DNA from: an uncultured Clostridia bacterium
GTDB lineage: Bacteria; Bacillota; Clostridia; Christensenellales; Borkfalkiaceae
Length of the DNA stretch: 16,435 nucleotides
Reading direction: 5' to 3'
Assembly: GCA_947176485.1 (NCBI GenBank)
Contig: CAMWQS010000023.1
Location: 1 to 16,435 of the forward strand
Positions within the stretch are counted from its first letter, which is position 1. The number at the start of each line of letters is the position of its first letter. Below the pieces are notes generated by a model that saw nothing but the letters and a program-made list of their open reading frames with translations, was not told the DNA's origin and ran no database searches. Of the stretch, positions 1-6,226 are shown in pieces. A program made the position numbers and the translations under genes.

Positions 1-2
1 TA

Positions 3-128
3 ATTAATGAGTTGCGTTCGATGCGAAGAGAGCGTGTAGATTTAACAGAGATAGTAGTAAAATTTCTACAAGAAAACGAGATTGAAAGTATCAATATTAT
101 AACAAAATATTTAATATCGTTGATGTAA
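3..128 (+). CDS. C-terminal tail of an unidentified upstream gene (5' end outside window)
   Basis: An open frame enters from the left edge in the third frame and stops at TAA 126-128, leaving 41 visible residues. The tail is charged and helical (several Arg and Glu in the first 15 residues) and ends in a short hydrophobic stretch rich in Ile and Leu. A terminator lies about 75 bases after the stop, which fits the end of a transcription unit. There is too little sequence to name a family. It could also be a chance open frame, because the visible part is short. Confidence 0.4.
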   Translation: MNELRSMRRERVDLTEIVVKFLQENEIESINIITKYLISLM

Positions 129-203
129 ATCTTATTAAAATTCACTTATGTATATAAATTAATAAGTTTGCAATATGGTTTAGTTTAAGCAAGGGCAACA
201 GAT

Positions 204-232
204 AAAAAGGATGGTATTTAACCGTCCTTTTT
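204..232 (+). terminator. Intrinsic terminator, probably bidirectional
   Basis: An 11-bp stem (204-214 with 222-232, one G-U pair) closes a 7-base loop. The stem has A5 on the left and T5 on the right, so it can act in both directions. It follows the truncated gene at the left edge. The loop and upper stem closely resemble the terminator at 3479-3506. Confidence 0.75.
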
Positions 233-239
233 CATATTT

Positions 240-370
240 CCGTGCTAAGAGCGAAACCATTGGTTCGTGCGAGTAGCGTTAGCGATGACGCTTTGCGCAT
301 ATGCGCAAATTCCCGTACGGCTTACACCGCCTTCGTACTCGTCAAGACAATCTTACACCCTTCTGCAAAA
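240..370. repeat. GC-richer non-coding element, possible dispersed repeat
   Basis: This stretch between the terminator and the next promoter has clearly higher G+C than the AT-rich sequence on both sides. It holds a perfect 18-base palindrome at 292-309 (TTTGCGCAT and its reverse complement). It also has a small hairpin at about 275-292 (AGCGT with ACGCT). A 70-codon frame can be read through it (242-454). That frame has no ribosome binding site, runs through the next gene's promoter and has an unusual composition, so I do not call it a gene. A dispersed repeat, a small RNA or a remnant are all possible. Only a genome-wide comparison could decide. Confidence 0.3.
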
Positions 371-392
371 TTAATATTCAATATATCGAACA

Positions 393-421
393 TTGAAAAA
401 ATTATTTATTTATGCTATAAT
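393..421 (+). promoter_or_regulatory. Vegetative promoter with extended -10 for the deaminase gene
   Basis: The -35 box TTGAAA (393-398), a 17-base spacer and a perfect -10 TATAAT (416-421) are present, with TG at 413-414 forming an extended -10. The predicted start near 428 leaves a leader of about 23 bases before the ATG at 451. Confidence 0.85.
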
Positions 422-450
422 GCAACTATCTTATTAGGCGGAACAAGAAT

Positions 451-945
451 ATGACTGTAAATGAAAAAATGCAACTTGTAATCAATTTAGCAGAAAAGGC
501 ATTAGAAAAAAATGAATTACCGATAGCTTGCATTATATTTCACAATGATAAAATTATAGCTCAAAGTTATACATCAGAAAGCGAAGATAAAAGATTATTG
601 GTTCACGCAGAGCTAAAAGCTCTACTTGAATTAGACAAGAAAAAAATATCAATGAAAGACAAGCGAGAAATGGAATTGTTTACAAATTTAGAGCATTGTA
701 TGATGTGCTTAGGTGCATCACTGTCTTCATTTGTCGGCAAAATATATTATTCGCTTGACGCACATTCCGATGGTGCTGCTAATTGGGCAAAGAAAACTTG
801 GAATGCCCATCATATAAAATCAACCTTTTGTCTTCCTGAAATTAAATCAGGAATTTTAGAAACTGAAAGTAAAGAATTATTTAAGAAATACATTGATATT
901 CATAGAGAAGGTCAATTAGTAGAATGGGTAAAAACAATAATATAA
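451..945 (+). CDS. Zinc-dependent cytidine/deoxycytidylate deaminase family protein (TadA/guanine deaminase-like)
   Basis: This 164-residue protein has the fold signature of the CDA superfamily: the HAE motif at residues 52-54 (zinc ligand His52, proton-shuttle Glu54) and the second zinc site C83-x2-C86. The substrate is not clear. Family members deaminate free cytosine or guanine, nucleotides, or adenosine in tRNA (TadA). The residue before the first Cys is His82, where most members have Pro, so the usual PCxxC reads HCMMC. The C-terminal half (GAANWAKKTWNAHH) does not match canonical TadA, so a nucleobase or stress-type deaminase is more likely. The gene is AT-rich compared with the topoisomerase and flotillin genes, which suggests an accessory gene. 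Its start is supported by a promoter at 393-421 and a weak GGCGG site upstream. It appears to be transcribed alone. Confidence 0.8.
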   Translation: MTVNEKMQLVINLAEKALEKNELPIACIIFHNDKIIAQSYTSESEDKRLLVHAELKALLELDKKKISMKDKREMELFTNLEHCMMCLGASLSSFVGKIYYSLDAHSDGAANWAKKTWNAHHIKSTFCLPEIKSGILETESKELFKKYIDIHREGQLVEWVKTII

Positions 946-1006
946 TAAGGTTAGACTTTCTTTGGTGCATAGTCACCCCCACCTCTACCACCGCCGCGAA
1001 TTTTAC

Positions 1007-1035
1007 TTGACTTTGCCGTAACATTCGGATACAAT
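1007..1035 (+). promoter_or_regulatory. Vegetative promoter for the pnuC leader
   Basis: TTGACT (1007-1012), a 17-base spacer and TACAAT (1030-1035) are present. The predicted start is near 1042, which places a leader of about 107 bases in front of the transporter gene. That is long enough to hold a regulatory RNA. Confidence 0.75.
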
Positions 1036-1041
1036 GATAAA

Positions 1042-1140
1042 AAATATATTTAGCAAGTGCTACCGAGTACTTGCAGATGCAGCAGCATTTTACTTATATC
1101 GTTAGGTCTTAGAAGATATAAGCAAAGTGCTATTTTTTTT
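1042..1140 (+). promoter_or_regulatory. Structured 5' leader, candidate transcription-attenuating riboswitch upstream of pnuC
   Basis: Three alternative pairings can be read. (1) A hairpin at 1053-1061/1066-1074 has 9 bp and an ACCG loop. (2) A terminator hairpin pairs 1084-1100 with 1115-1131 and is followed by T8. (3) A competing stem pairs 1055-1061 (AAGTGCT) with 1084-1090 (AGCATTT), using the 5' arm of the terminator. The segment AGCAAGTGCTA (1052-1062) is almost repeated as AGCAAAGTGCTA (1121-1132), so both copies can pair with the same partner. This is the usual architecture of a switch between hairpin-plus-terminator and antiterminator states. Pairings are seen in the sequence; the ligand is inference. 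Known NAD+-sensing riboswitch classes control pnuC-type genes, but I cannot match this leader to one. The TPP riboswitch core is absent. Confidence 0.5.
1084..1140 (+). terminator. Intrinsic terminator (attenuator) just before the pnuC start
   Basis: The stem has 16 base pairs with one A-C mismatch (1084-1100 with 1115-1131), a 14-base loop, and then A and eight T residues (1133-1140). The Shine-Dalgarno GAGG begins at 1141, right after the T tract. Expression of the transporter therefore requires read-through of this structure. Confidence 0.7.
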
Positions 1141-1148
1141 GAGGCGTT

Positions 1149-1865
1149 ATGAAAAAGTTTCTGAAAAGCATTACCGTTGCGGAATGGTTGATTTGGGGCT
1201 TGAGCGTAATATCGATAATAGTCTTTTTCTTCGTTTTTAAAAACACTCAATATCTGTATTTGGTCGGCTCGCTAATAGGCGCAACCGCTTTGATATTCGT
1301 TTCAAAGGGCAACCCCATCGGGCAATTTTTGACGATAGTATTCAGCGTTTTTTACGGCATAATTTCGTACTCGTTCAGTTACTACGGCGAAATGATAACG
1401 TATTTGGCAATGACTGCCCCTATTGCCGTTTGGGCTTTAATTTCGTGGCTGCGCAACCCTTATAAAGGAAACAAAAGCGAGGTCAAGGTCAACACTATTT
1501 CCCGCAAAGAATGGTGCTTATTTTTAGCTGCGGCAGCTGCCGTTACGGTTGCGTTTTACTTCATACTGCAAGCACTTAATACCGCGAACTTAATAGTCAG
1601 CACGGTTTCGGTTTTGACCTCGTTTATGGCGGCGTATTTAACGGCAAGACGAAGCCGCTTTTACGCAATATTTTACAGTTTAAACGACGTGGTGCTGATA
1701 GTTATGTGGAGCATGGCAAGCTACGCAAATATTACGTATTTGCCGATGGTGATTTGCTTCGTTACGTTCTTCGTGATGGATATTTACGGCTTTATAAATT
1801 GGAGCATTATGAACAAAAAACAAACTGCTGGAGAAAACGATGTTTCGGAAAATGAGAAGGTTTAA
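1149..1865 (+). CDS. pnuC: PnuC-family membrane transporter (nicotinamide riboside or related vitamin)
   Basis: This 238-residue, very hydrophobic protein has about seven membrane segments, the usual size for PnuC-type transporters. These proteins pass an unphosphorylated B-vitamin precursor across the membrane, where it is trapped by a cytoplasmic kinase. Family-like features are the P-x6-A-x3-W-L-R segment near residue 100 (PIAVWALISWLRN) and the conserved C-terminal region containing NDVVLIVMW and DIYGFINW. Relatives carry nicotinamide riboside (PnuC), thiamine (PnuT) or riboflavin (PnuX), and I cannot fix the substrate from sequence. The leader upstream has no TPP or FMN riboswitch signature, which slightly favours the nicotinamide branch. 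The ATG at 1149 has GAGG at 1141-1144. The 3' end overlaps the next gene by 26 bases, so the two are co-transcribed and probably translationally coupled. Confidence 0.85.
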   Translation: MKKFLKSITVAEWLIWGLSVISIIVFFFVFKNTQYLYLVGSLIGATALIFVSKGNPIGQFLTIVFSVFYGIISYSFSYYGEMITYLAMTAPIAVWALISWLRNPYKGNKSEVKVNTISRKEWCLFLAAAAAVTVAFYFILQALNTANLIVSTVSVLTSFMAAYLTARRSRFYAIFYSLNDVVLIVMWSMASYANITYLPMVICFVTFFVMDIYGFINWSIMNKKQTAGENDVSENEKV

Positions 1866-2316
1866 GCAAGAATTACAGCGAGACGAAATCGAAAGAATTT
1901 TACGGGTCAACACCTCGGGGGTATTGGCAGTTATCGATACTGACGGGTATCCATATTCCGTGCCTTTAAGCTACGTTTACTCGGACGGCAAAATTTATTT
2001 TCACAGCGCTAAATCGGGGCACAAAATCGACGCAATAAAAAACTGCAAAAAGGCGACGTTTTGCGTTATCGATAAAGACGACGTACAGCCCGAAAAGTAC
2101 ACCACTTTTTATAAAAGCGTTATTGCTTTCGGCAAGGTTGAAATAGTCGACGACGGCGCGGTAACACTGTGCGCCATTCGGGAATTAGGCGAAAAATATT
2201 ACCCTAATCACGATAAGGAATTGCACGCGGAAATAGAAAAATTCAAATCTGCGTTTTTAATAATAAGATTTGATATAGAGCATTTAACGGGCAAGCAAGC
2301 CAAAGAATTGGTTTAA
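1840..2316 (+). CDS. Pyridoxamine 5'-phosphate oxidase-family flavoprotein (NimA/nitroimidazole reductase-like)
   Basis: This 158-residue protein has a split-barrel FMN-binding fold. Recognisable Nim-type features are the N-terminal helix with L-x-V-N-T-S-G-V-L-A (about residues 21-30), YPYSVPLSYVY (about 37-47) and the FHSAKSGHKIDAI segment (about 54-66), which in the family contacts the flavin phosphate. Members reduce flavins or nitroaromatics, and some inactivate 5-nitroimidazole drugs. Many are simply of unknown substrate. The start at 1840 is supported by GGAG at 1830-1833 with 6 bases of spacing, which lies inside the end of pnuC. A second in-frame ATG at 1852 has no such site. The overlap with pnuC suggests a shared redox or cofactor role, but that is only inference. 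Confidence 0.8.
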   Translation: MFRKMRRFKQELQRDEIERILRVNTSGVLAVIDTDGYPYSVPLSYVYSDGKIYFHSAKSGHKIDAIKNCKKATFCVIDKDDVQPEKYTTFYKSVIAFGKVEIVDDGAVTLCAIRELGEKYYPNHDKELHAEIEKFKSAFLIIRFDIEHLTGKQAKELV

Positions 2317-2360
2317 AGAAATTACGGGGGCACCCCTATCTGCCGTTTGATATTTGATGC

Positions 2361-2389
2361 TTGCTTTTTCAAAACTGTTACGCTATAAT
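2361..2389 (+). promoter_or_regulatory. Probable promoter for the acetyltransferase gene
   Basis: A perfect -10 TATAAT (2384-2389) lies 17 bases after TTGCTT (2361-2366). The -35 is only a partial match. The predicted start near 2396 leaves about 34 bases before the ATG at 2430. Confidence 0.6.
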
Positions 2390-2429
2390 TTTTCTACGAT
2401 AAACAGTAATTTAGCGGAGAACTTTTAAA

Positions 2430-2960
2430 ATGCTAATAGAGAAACCACTTGTTTCTTCAAGAATAACTGTACGGAATTATCAAAAGTCAGACCTGCCATA
2501 TCTTACCGCAATGTGGTTTGATAAGGAAAACGGCAAATATATGAGCGATCCGACGGTGGAATATGTTGATAGTGATTTTCAAAAAGCACTTGACAGTCTT
2601 GAAGACAATCCAAACGGATATTATTTGACAGTTGTGTTAGACAGTTCTGATGAGATAATAGGTTCTGCTTGCATTTTCCCTGACGAAAAAAAGGAAATAT
2701 TTGATATAGGATATTGTGTTCATAAGGACTATTGGGGTAAAAGATTTGGTTCTGAACTATTGGCTTTAATCGTTACTTGGATACGCAATAATGGTGGCAT
2801 TGAGATAACTGCGGAAGTTGCGCAAGATAATATTGCATCGAATAGATTGCTTGCAAATAACGGCTTTAAGATAAAAAAGAAATCGCAATTTAAAAAATAT
2901 AAAATGAATATCTGTTTTAATAGTTACATTTATACTTTTAGTTGCGCTAATCAAACTTGA
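2430..2960 (+). CDS. GNAT-family N-acetyltransferase (RimJ/RimL type)
   Basis: This 176-residue protein shows the GNAT order: an N-terminal strand with ITVRNYQKSDLPYL (about residues 12-25), a central strand with EIIGSACIF (about 75-83), and acetyl-CoA-binding motif A, IGYCVHKDYWGKRFGSELL (about 93-111). Motif B follows as AQDNIASNRLLANNGF (about 131-146). Such enzymes transfer acetyl from acetyl-CoA to an amine, either a protein N-terminus or a small molecule such as a drug. The substrate is not predictable. The gene is AT-rich. GGAGA at 2416-2420 lies rather far (about 10 bases) from the ATG. The last dozen residues diverge from the family pattern, but I see no evidence of a frameshift. Confidence 0.85.
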   Translation: MLIEKPLVSSRITVRNYQKSDLPYLTAMWFDKENGKYMSDPTVEYVDSDFQKALDSLEDNPNGYYLTVVLDSSDEIIGSACIFPDEKKEIFDIGYCVHKDYWGKRFGSELLALIVTWIRNNGGIEITAEVAQDNIASNRLLANNGFKIKKKSQFKKYKMNICFNSYIYTFSCANQT

Positions 2961-2978
2961 ATTAAATTCCAATTTTAC

Positions 2979-2984
2979 GAGGTG
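2979..2984 (+). promoter_or_regulatory. Ribosome binding site that fixes the hydrolase start at 2992
   Basis: GAGGTG lies 1 base before an in-frame ATG at 2986 but 7 bases before the ATG at 2992. Only the second spacing is workable, so translation most likely starts at 2992. Confidence 0.75.
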
Positions 2985-2991
2985 AATGCAA

Positions 2992-3471
2992 ATGACAGAT
3001 AAAACGTTAGTTGTAATCGACATTCAAAACGACATTACAAAAAACTATAAAGAAATTATCGGCAATATTAACGCCGCTATTGATTGGGCAGTTGATAACG
3101 GTATTCATATCGTCTATATAAAACACAATAATTTATCAGCCGGCACGCGGACGTTTAAGCCCGATACACGTGGGGCGGAATTAGTATCCGATATGAAAAT
3201 AGTTTCGGAAAATATATTTGTAAAAAGCAAGGGTAACGCATTGACGAGCGAAGCATTTGCCGCTTTTATAAATGAGAACGGCATTAAAGAGTTTTACGTA
3301 GCGGGTGCCGACGCCGTAGCTTGTGTAAAATCGACTTGTTATAATATGGCAAAGAACGGCTATAAAGTTCACGTGCTATCCGACTGTATTACAAGTTACG
3401 ATAAAAAGAAAATTCCCGAAATGTTAAACTATTACGAGCGTAACGGTTGCAGCATTGAAACGTTGAATTAG
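2992..3471 (+). CDS. Isochorismatase-family cysteine hydrolase
   Basis: The protein has 159 residues when started at the ATG with correct ribosome-site spacing. The catalytic triad of the family is visible: Asp10 in LVVIDIQND, a Lys in FVKSKGNALTS (Lys78 or Lys80) and the nucleophile Cys111 in ADAVACVKST. Family members cleave isochorismate, nicotinamide, ureido or N-carbamoyl compounds. The length is typical of the short single-domain members. Nicotinamidase (PncA) is one possibility and would fit the pnuC gene 1.1 kb upstream. However, the metal-binding D-x-H pattern of PncA near residue 50 is not evident (HNNLS follows YIK), so I do not assign it. A terminator follows eight bases after the stop. 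Confidence 0.8.
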   Translation: MTDKTLVVIDIQNDITKNYKEIIGNINAAIDWAVDNGIHIVYIKHNNLSAGTRTFKPDTRGAELVSDMKIVSENIFVKSKGNALTSEAFAAFINENGIKEFYVAGADAVACVKSTCYNMAKNGYKVHVLSDCITSYDKKKIPEMLNYYERNGCSIETLN

Positions 3472-3478
3472 ACCACTG

Positions 3479-3506
3479 AAAAAGACGGTATTTGGCCGTC
3501 TTTTTT
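3479..3506 (+). terminator. Intrinsic terminator after the hydrolase gene
   Basis: A 10-bp perfect stem (3479-3488 with 3496-3505) has a 7-base loop and a T6 tail. A5 on the left side means it may also work in reverse. The stem and loop resemble those at 204-232, with GGTATTT followed by CCGTC in both. Confidence 0.85.
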
Positions 3507-3556
3507 AATGCCCATATTGTTCGACTAAATATTGTGCATATGCGCAAATTTTTATA

Positions 3557-3585
3557 TTGACTTTTTAAATACACAGGAATATAAT
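3557..3585 (+). promoter_or_regulatory. Vegetative promoter for the pectate-lyase lipoprotein
   Basis: TTGACT (3557-3562), a 17-base spacer and a perfect TATAAT (3580-3585) are present. The predicted start near 3592 rules out any start codon upstream of it and supports translation from 3625. Confidence 0.85.
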
Positions 3586-3624
3586 AACGTTAGATTGCTA
3601 TTTGTAATCTATGGGGGAAACAAA

Positions 3625-5265
3625 ATGAATAAGAAACAGATTTTAAAGCGCTTAGCCGTAGCTTTGGCTTGCTTAGGGTTAAGCTCGTTTACGTTTTTCG
3701 GTTGTGCAACCGACGGTGGCAACGACGGCATTGACAGCGCAGATAACACCGTAGATATTGGCACGGGTAACACCGACGACACCAGCGGAGGCGGCAAGAC
3801 TGACGATACCACCGGAGGCGATAAGAAGGACGACGACACCACCGACGACGATAAACGCGGACCCGGAGGCGGCAATACGGGCAGCACTATCAAAAACCCC
3901 GACGGGCTGGATATTAAGGTTTTCGAGGACGAGAAAAACGGCGTTCAGCCTACAGTAACGGATACCTCTATCTGGCTTTCCACAGACGGCAACGACGGTA
4001 ACGACGGCAGCAAAGACGCGCCCTTGTACTCTTTGGCGAAGGCCATTGAAAAGGCTTCGGCGGGTACCACCATTTTCTGTATGCCCGGCGTTTATAAGTA
4101 TTCGCAAAGGGTCAATTTGGCTAAGAGCGGCACAGCGGATAAACCCATAACTATTCAGGCGTATAACTGGGGCGAGGTTGAGTTCAATTTCAGCGAACAG
4201 GCACCCGGTTACAACACCCCTGCCGCTATCGGTTTGTTAATTACGGGCGACTACTGGAAGTTACACGGCTTAACCGTTTGCTACGCGGGCGATAACGGAA
4301 TTAAAATCGAGGGCTCGTACAACTACCTCGGCAGATGCATTACCCACCACAACTTAGATACGGGCGTTCAGCTCGGTTTCGGACATGAAACGAGCAACCC
4401 CAAAGGTGCGCTTTGCAGCAACAACCTTATTGAAAACTGCGACTCCTACCTCAACTGCGACCACGACAAGAACTACGGCGCAGACGCCGACGGCTTTGCC
4501 TGCAAAATGTCCGCGGGCATCAACAACGCGTTTATAGGTTGCCGCGCTTGGCGAAACGCCGACGACAACTGGGACCTTTACGAGATGGACTACTCCGTTC
4601 TTATTCAGGATTGCTGGGCTTGGGAAGCAGGCAAAAAAGCAGACTTTATTAGCCCCGAGAAAGGCGTTCCGGGCTGGGTACAGCAGAGATTAGCACCTTT
4701 TACTTATTACATAGACGGAAAAACGAAAATAAGTTACAGGGGCGACGGCTCTTGGAACGGCAACGGTAACGGAATTAAGCTTGGCGGCAACAGCTCTAAC
4801 GGCGTACAGCTTGTTAAAAACTGCGTATCGTTCGGGCACAATAAGACGGGCTCGGTTAAAGGCTTTGACCAAAACCACAATGCGGGTGGCATTTATTTGA
4901 CCAACTGCGTTGCCTGGGACAACGGTTACAACTATATGCTTGACGATTCAAGCAAATACGGGCACACCATTTTAAACTGCCTGTCAATGTTCTATCCTAA
5001 TTCAAAAGGCCAGCCGAACAAAAACCCCGGTGAAGTTGCAGGTACTAACAGTAAAGTTGAAAACAGCAATTTCGATTTGATGGTACCTAAGGGCGACCTC
5101 AAATACAACACGACCTACGGCACACTCACTCCGGACGACTTTATATCTTTAAGCGAAGAGGACGCACTTGCACCCCGCCAGAAGGACGGCTCGCTGCCCA
5201 ACAACGGCTTTGCAAGACTGAAAGAGACCTCTCCCTTCTACGGCAAAGGCATGGGTCGCGTTTAA
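3625..5265 (+). CDS. Surface lipoprotein with PL9-type pectate lyase (right-handed parallel beta-helix) domain
   Basis: This 546-residue exported lipoprotein probably cleaves pectate by calcium-dependent beta-elimination at the cell surface. It starts at 3625, with GGGGG at 3612-3616; an upstream in-frame ATG at 3532 precedes the promoter. A signal peptide ends at Cys27 (lipobox FFGC). An Asp/Gly/Thr-rich linker spans about residues 28-95, and the beta-helix follows. Residues equivalent to the active site of polysaccharide lyase family 9 (Erwinia Pel9A) can be placed. The calcium aspartates are Asp289 in DADGFACK and Asp313, Asp314 and Asp317 in DDNWD. The catalytic lysine is Lys385 in GNGIKLGG. 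The 24-residue step from Asp289 to Asp313 equals that in Pel9A. The stretch from Asp317 to Lys385 is about 30 residues longer, an insertion. The gene is monocistronic, with its own promoter and terminator. Confidence 0.85.
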   Translation: MNKKQILKRLAVALACLGLSSFTFFGCATDGGNDGIDSADNTVDIGTGNTDDTSGGGKTDDTTGGDKKDDDTTDDDKRGPGGGNTGSTIKNPDGLDIKVFEDEKNGVQPTVTDTSIWLSTDGNDGNDGSKDAPLYSLAKAIEKASAGTTIFCMPGVYKYSQRVNLAKSGTADKPITIQAYNWGEVEFNFSEQAPGYNTPAAIGLLITGDYWKLHGLTVCYAGDNGIKIEGSYNYLGRCITHHNLDTGVQLGFGHETSNPKGALCSNNLIENCDSYLNCDHDKNYGADADGFACKMSAGINNAFIGCRAWRNADDNWDLYEMDYSVLIQDCWAWEAGKKADFISPEKGVPGWVQQRLAPFTYYIDGKTKISYRGDGSWNGNGNGIKLGGNSSNGVQLVKNCVSFGHNKTGSVKGFDQNHNAGGIYLTNCVAWDNGYNYMLDDSSKYGHTILNCLSMFYPNSKGQPNKNPGEVAGTNSKVENSNFDLMVPKGDLKYNTTYGTLTPDDFISLSEEDALAPRQKDGSLPNNGFARLKETSPFYGKGMGRV

Positions 5266-5277
5266 TCCGAATAAAAC

Positions 5278-5309
5278 AAAAAAGGCACGGCACAAGCCGT
5301 GTCTTTTTT
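5278..5309 (+). terminator. Intrinsic terminator after the pectate lyase gene
   Basis: A 14-bp stem (5278-5291 with 5296-5309, one G-U pair) closes an ACAA loop and ends in T6. A6 on the left side allows some reverse activity. Confidence 0.9.
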
Positions 5310-5372
5310 CGTGCAAATTTGGGCGCGGGAGTTAATCTGCGCACTTATTCACTTCTTCACCTATACAGCTTT

Positions 5373-5390
5373 GCATATATTCATATATGC
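5373..5390. repeat. Short palindrome in the spacer before nfeD
   Basis: GCATATAT, two bases, then ATATATGC form an 18-base palindrome followed by TTTT. It lies in the non-coding spacer 5310-5444, about 55 bases upstream of the nfeD -35 box. A second short inverted repeat (AAATTTT with AAAATTT) lies at about 5411-5434. Either could be a protein-binding site or a weak hairpin. I see no gene in this spacer. Confidence 0.4.
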
Positions 5391-5444
5391 TTTTATGCAC
5401 CCCTCCCCTTCAAATTTTTGGCATTGGCAAAATTTGCGCTACCG

Positions 5445-5473
5445 TTGACTATTATATATTAGTATGTTATAAT
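5445..5473 (+). promoter_or_regulatory. Strong vegetative promoter with extended -10 for the nfeD-flotillin operon
   Basis: TTGACT (5445-5450), a 17-base spacer, TG at 5465-5466 and a perfect TATAAT (5468-5473) are present. The predicted start near 5480 leaves an AT-rich leader of about 100 bases without an obvious terminator. In Bacillus subtilis the yuaF-floT operon uses SigW. No SigW-type promoter is seen here. Confidence 0.85.
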
Positions 5474-5582
5474 TGTTTCGTTCGGAAAATTCATAATATT
5501 TAATAATTCGATAAAAATTTATCTAATTTGTGTTTTATAATAATTCATACGGTTTATAAATATATTGTAGGAGGTTGACGAA

Positions 5583-6200
5583 ATGATAGAATGGTACTCG
5601 GGACTTACCGTTTTAGAGCAGATTTATTTTTGGCTCGGAATAGTTTCAACCGTGTTCTTGATTATACAAATAGTAATGCTGTGTTTTACTTCGTTCGGCG
5701 GCGACGTTGATTTGGACGGCGACGGCGACATTGACGTAGACACTGACTCGGGCGTTTCCATCTTCACCGTTAAAAGCGTTACCGCCTTCTTCGCGGTCGG
5801 TAGCTGGGCGGGCTTGCTCACTTGTGCACTTATTGCCCAAAACCAACAATGGATTTCGATAATCGTTGCCCTCGTTACGGGTGCGGCGGCGTTCGCAGTG
5901 GTGGTTCTACTGTTGCGGTTTTTGTATAAAATGCAGTCCAACGGAAATTTACAGCTCGACAAGCTTGTAGGCAAGCATGCGACGGTTTACGTTTCCATTC
6001 CCGAAAATCGTTCGGGCCGCGGCAAAATAACGATGAACGCGCAAGGAAAATTCGTTGAGCTTGACGCAATGACGGACGGAGAAAGGCTTTCGGTAGACGA
6101 CGCAGTTGAAATATTGGCGACCGAAAACGAATGTATGGTCGTTGCAAAAATTAGTGAAAAGGTTGAAAACCCCGAAACGGATACAACCGTTGAAGGTTAA
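5583..6200 (+). CDS. NfeD-like membrane protein, flotillin partner
   Basis: This 205-residue protein has three predicted membrane segments (about 14-35, 67-85 and 90-114) and a soluble C-terminal beta domain (about 125-190, with LVGKHATVYVSI and GRGKITMNAQG) of the NfeD OB-fold type. Short NfeD proteins are usually encoded next to flotillins and work with them in membrane microdomains. That is the arrangement here, with 26 bases to the flotillin start. An Asp-rich loop at residues 41-55 (DVDLDGDGDIDVDTD) lies between the first and second membrane segments and resembles the first nine positions of an EF-hand calcium loop. AGGAGG at 5569-5574 with 8 bases of spacing fixes the start. Confidence in the family is high. 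The role of the acidic loop is unknown. Confidence 0.85.
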   Translation: MIEWYSGLTVLEQIYFWLGIVSTVFLIIQIVMLCFTSFGGDVDLDGDGDIDVDTDSGVSIFTVKSVTAFFAVGSWAGLLTCALIAQNQQWISIIVALVTGAAAFAVVVLLLRFLYKMQSNGNLQLDKLVGKHATVYVSIPENRSGRGKITMNAQGKFVELDAMTDGERLSVDDAVEILATENECMVVAKISEKVENPETDTTVEG

Positions 6201-6226
6201 AAAATAATTTTATAAGGAGAAATAAA

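Noticed and set aside
242..454. A 70-codon + strand open frame before the deaminase
   Set aside because: It has no ribosome binding site, runs through the deaminase promoter, overlaps its start, and its composition follows the GC-rich non-coding element rather than a gene.
1042..1148. TPP or FMN riboswitch before pnuC
   Set aside because: The conserved CTGAGA/ACCTGATCTGG core of TPP and the multi-helix FMN core are absent, and the leader is too short for FMN.
2430..2960. Frameshift in the acetyltransferase C-terminus
   Set aside because: The final residues look unusual but the frame is continuous, motif A and B are intact and the length is normal.
2986..2991. Earlier ATG of the isochorismatase-family protein
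   Set aside because: The GAGGTG site would be one base away, which is too close. The ATG at 2992 has seven-base spacing.
3532..3624. Upstream start for the pectate lyase lipoprotein
   Set aside because: The promoter boxes at 3557-3585 lie downstream of that ATG. A good GGGGG site and the signal peptide begin at 3625.
3609..4107. Opposite-strand frames in the Asp/Gly-rich linker of the lyase
   Set aside because: They come from the repetitive GAC/GGC codons of the linker and have no start signals.
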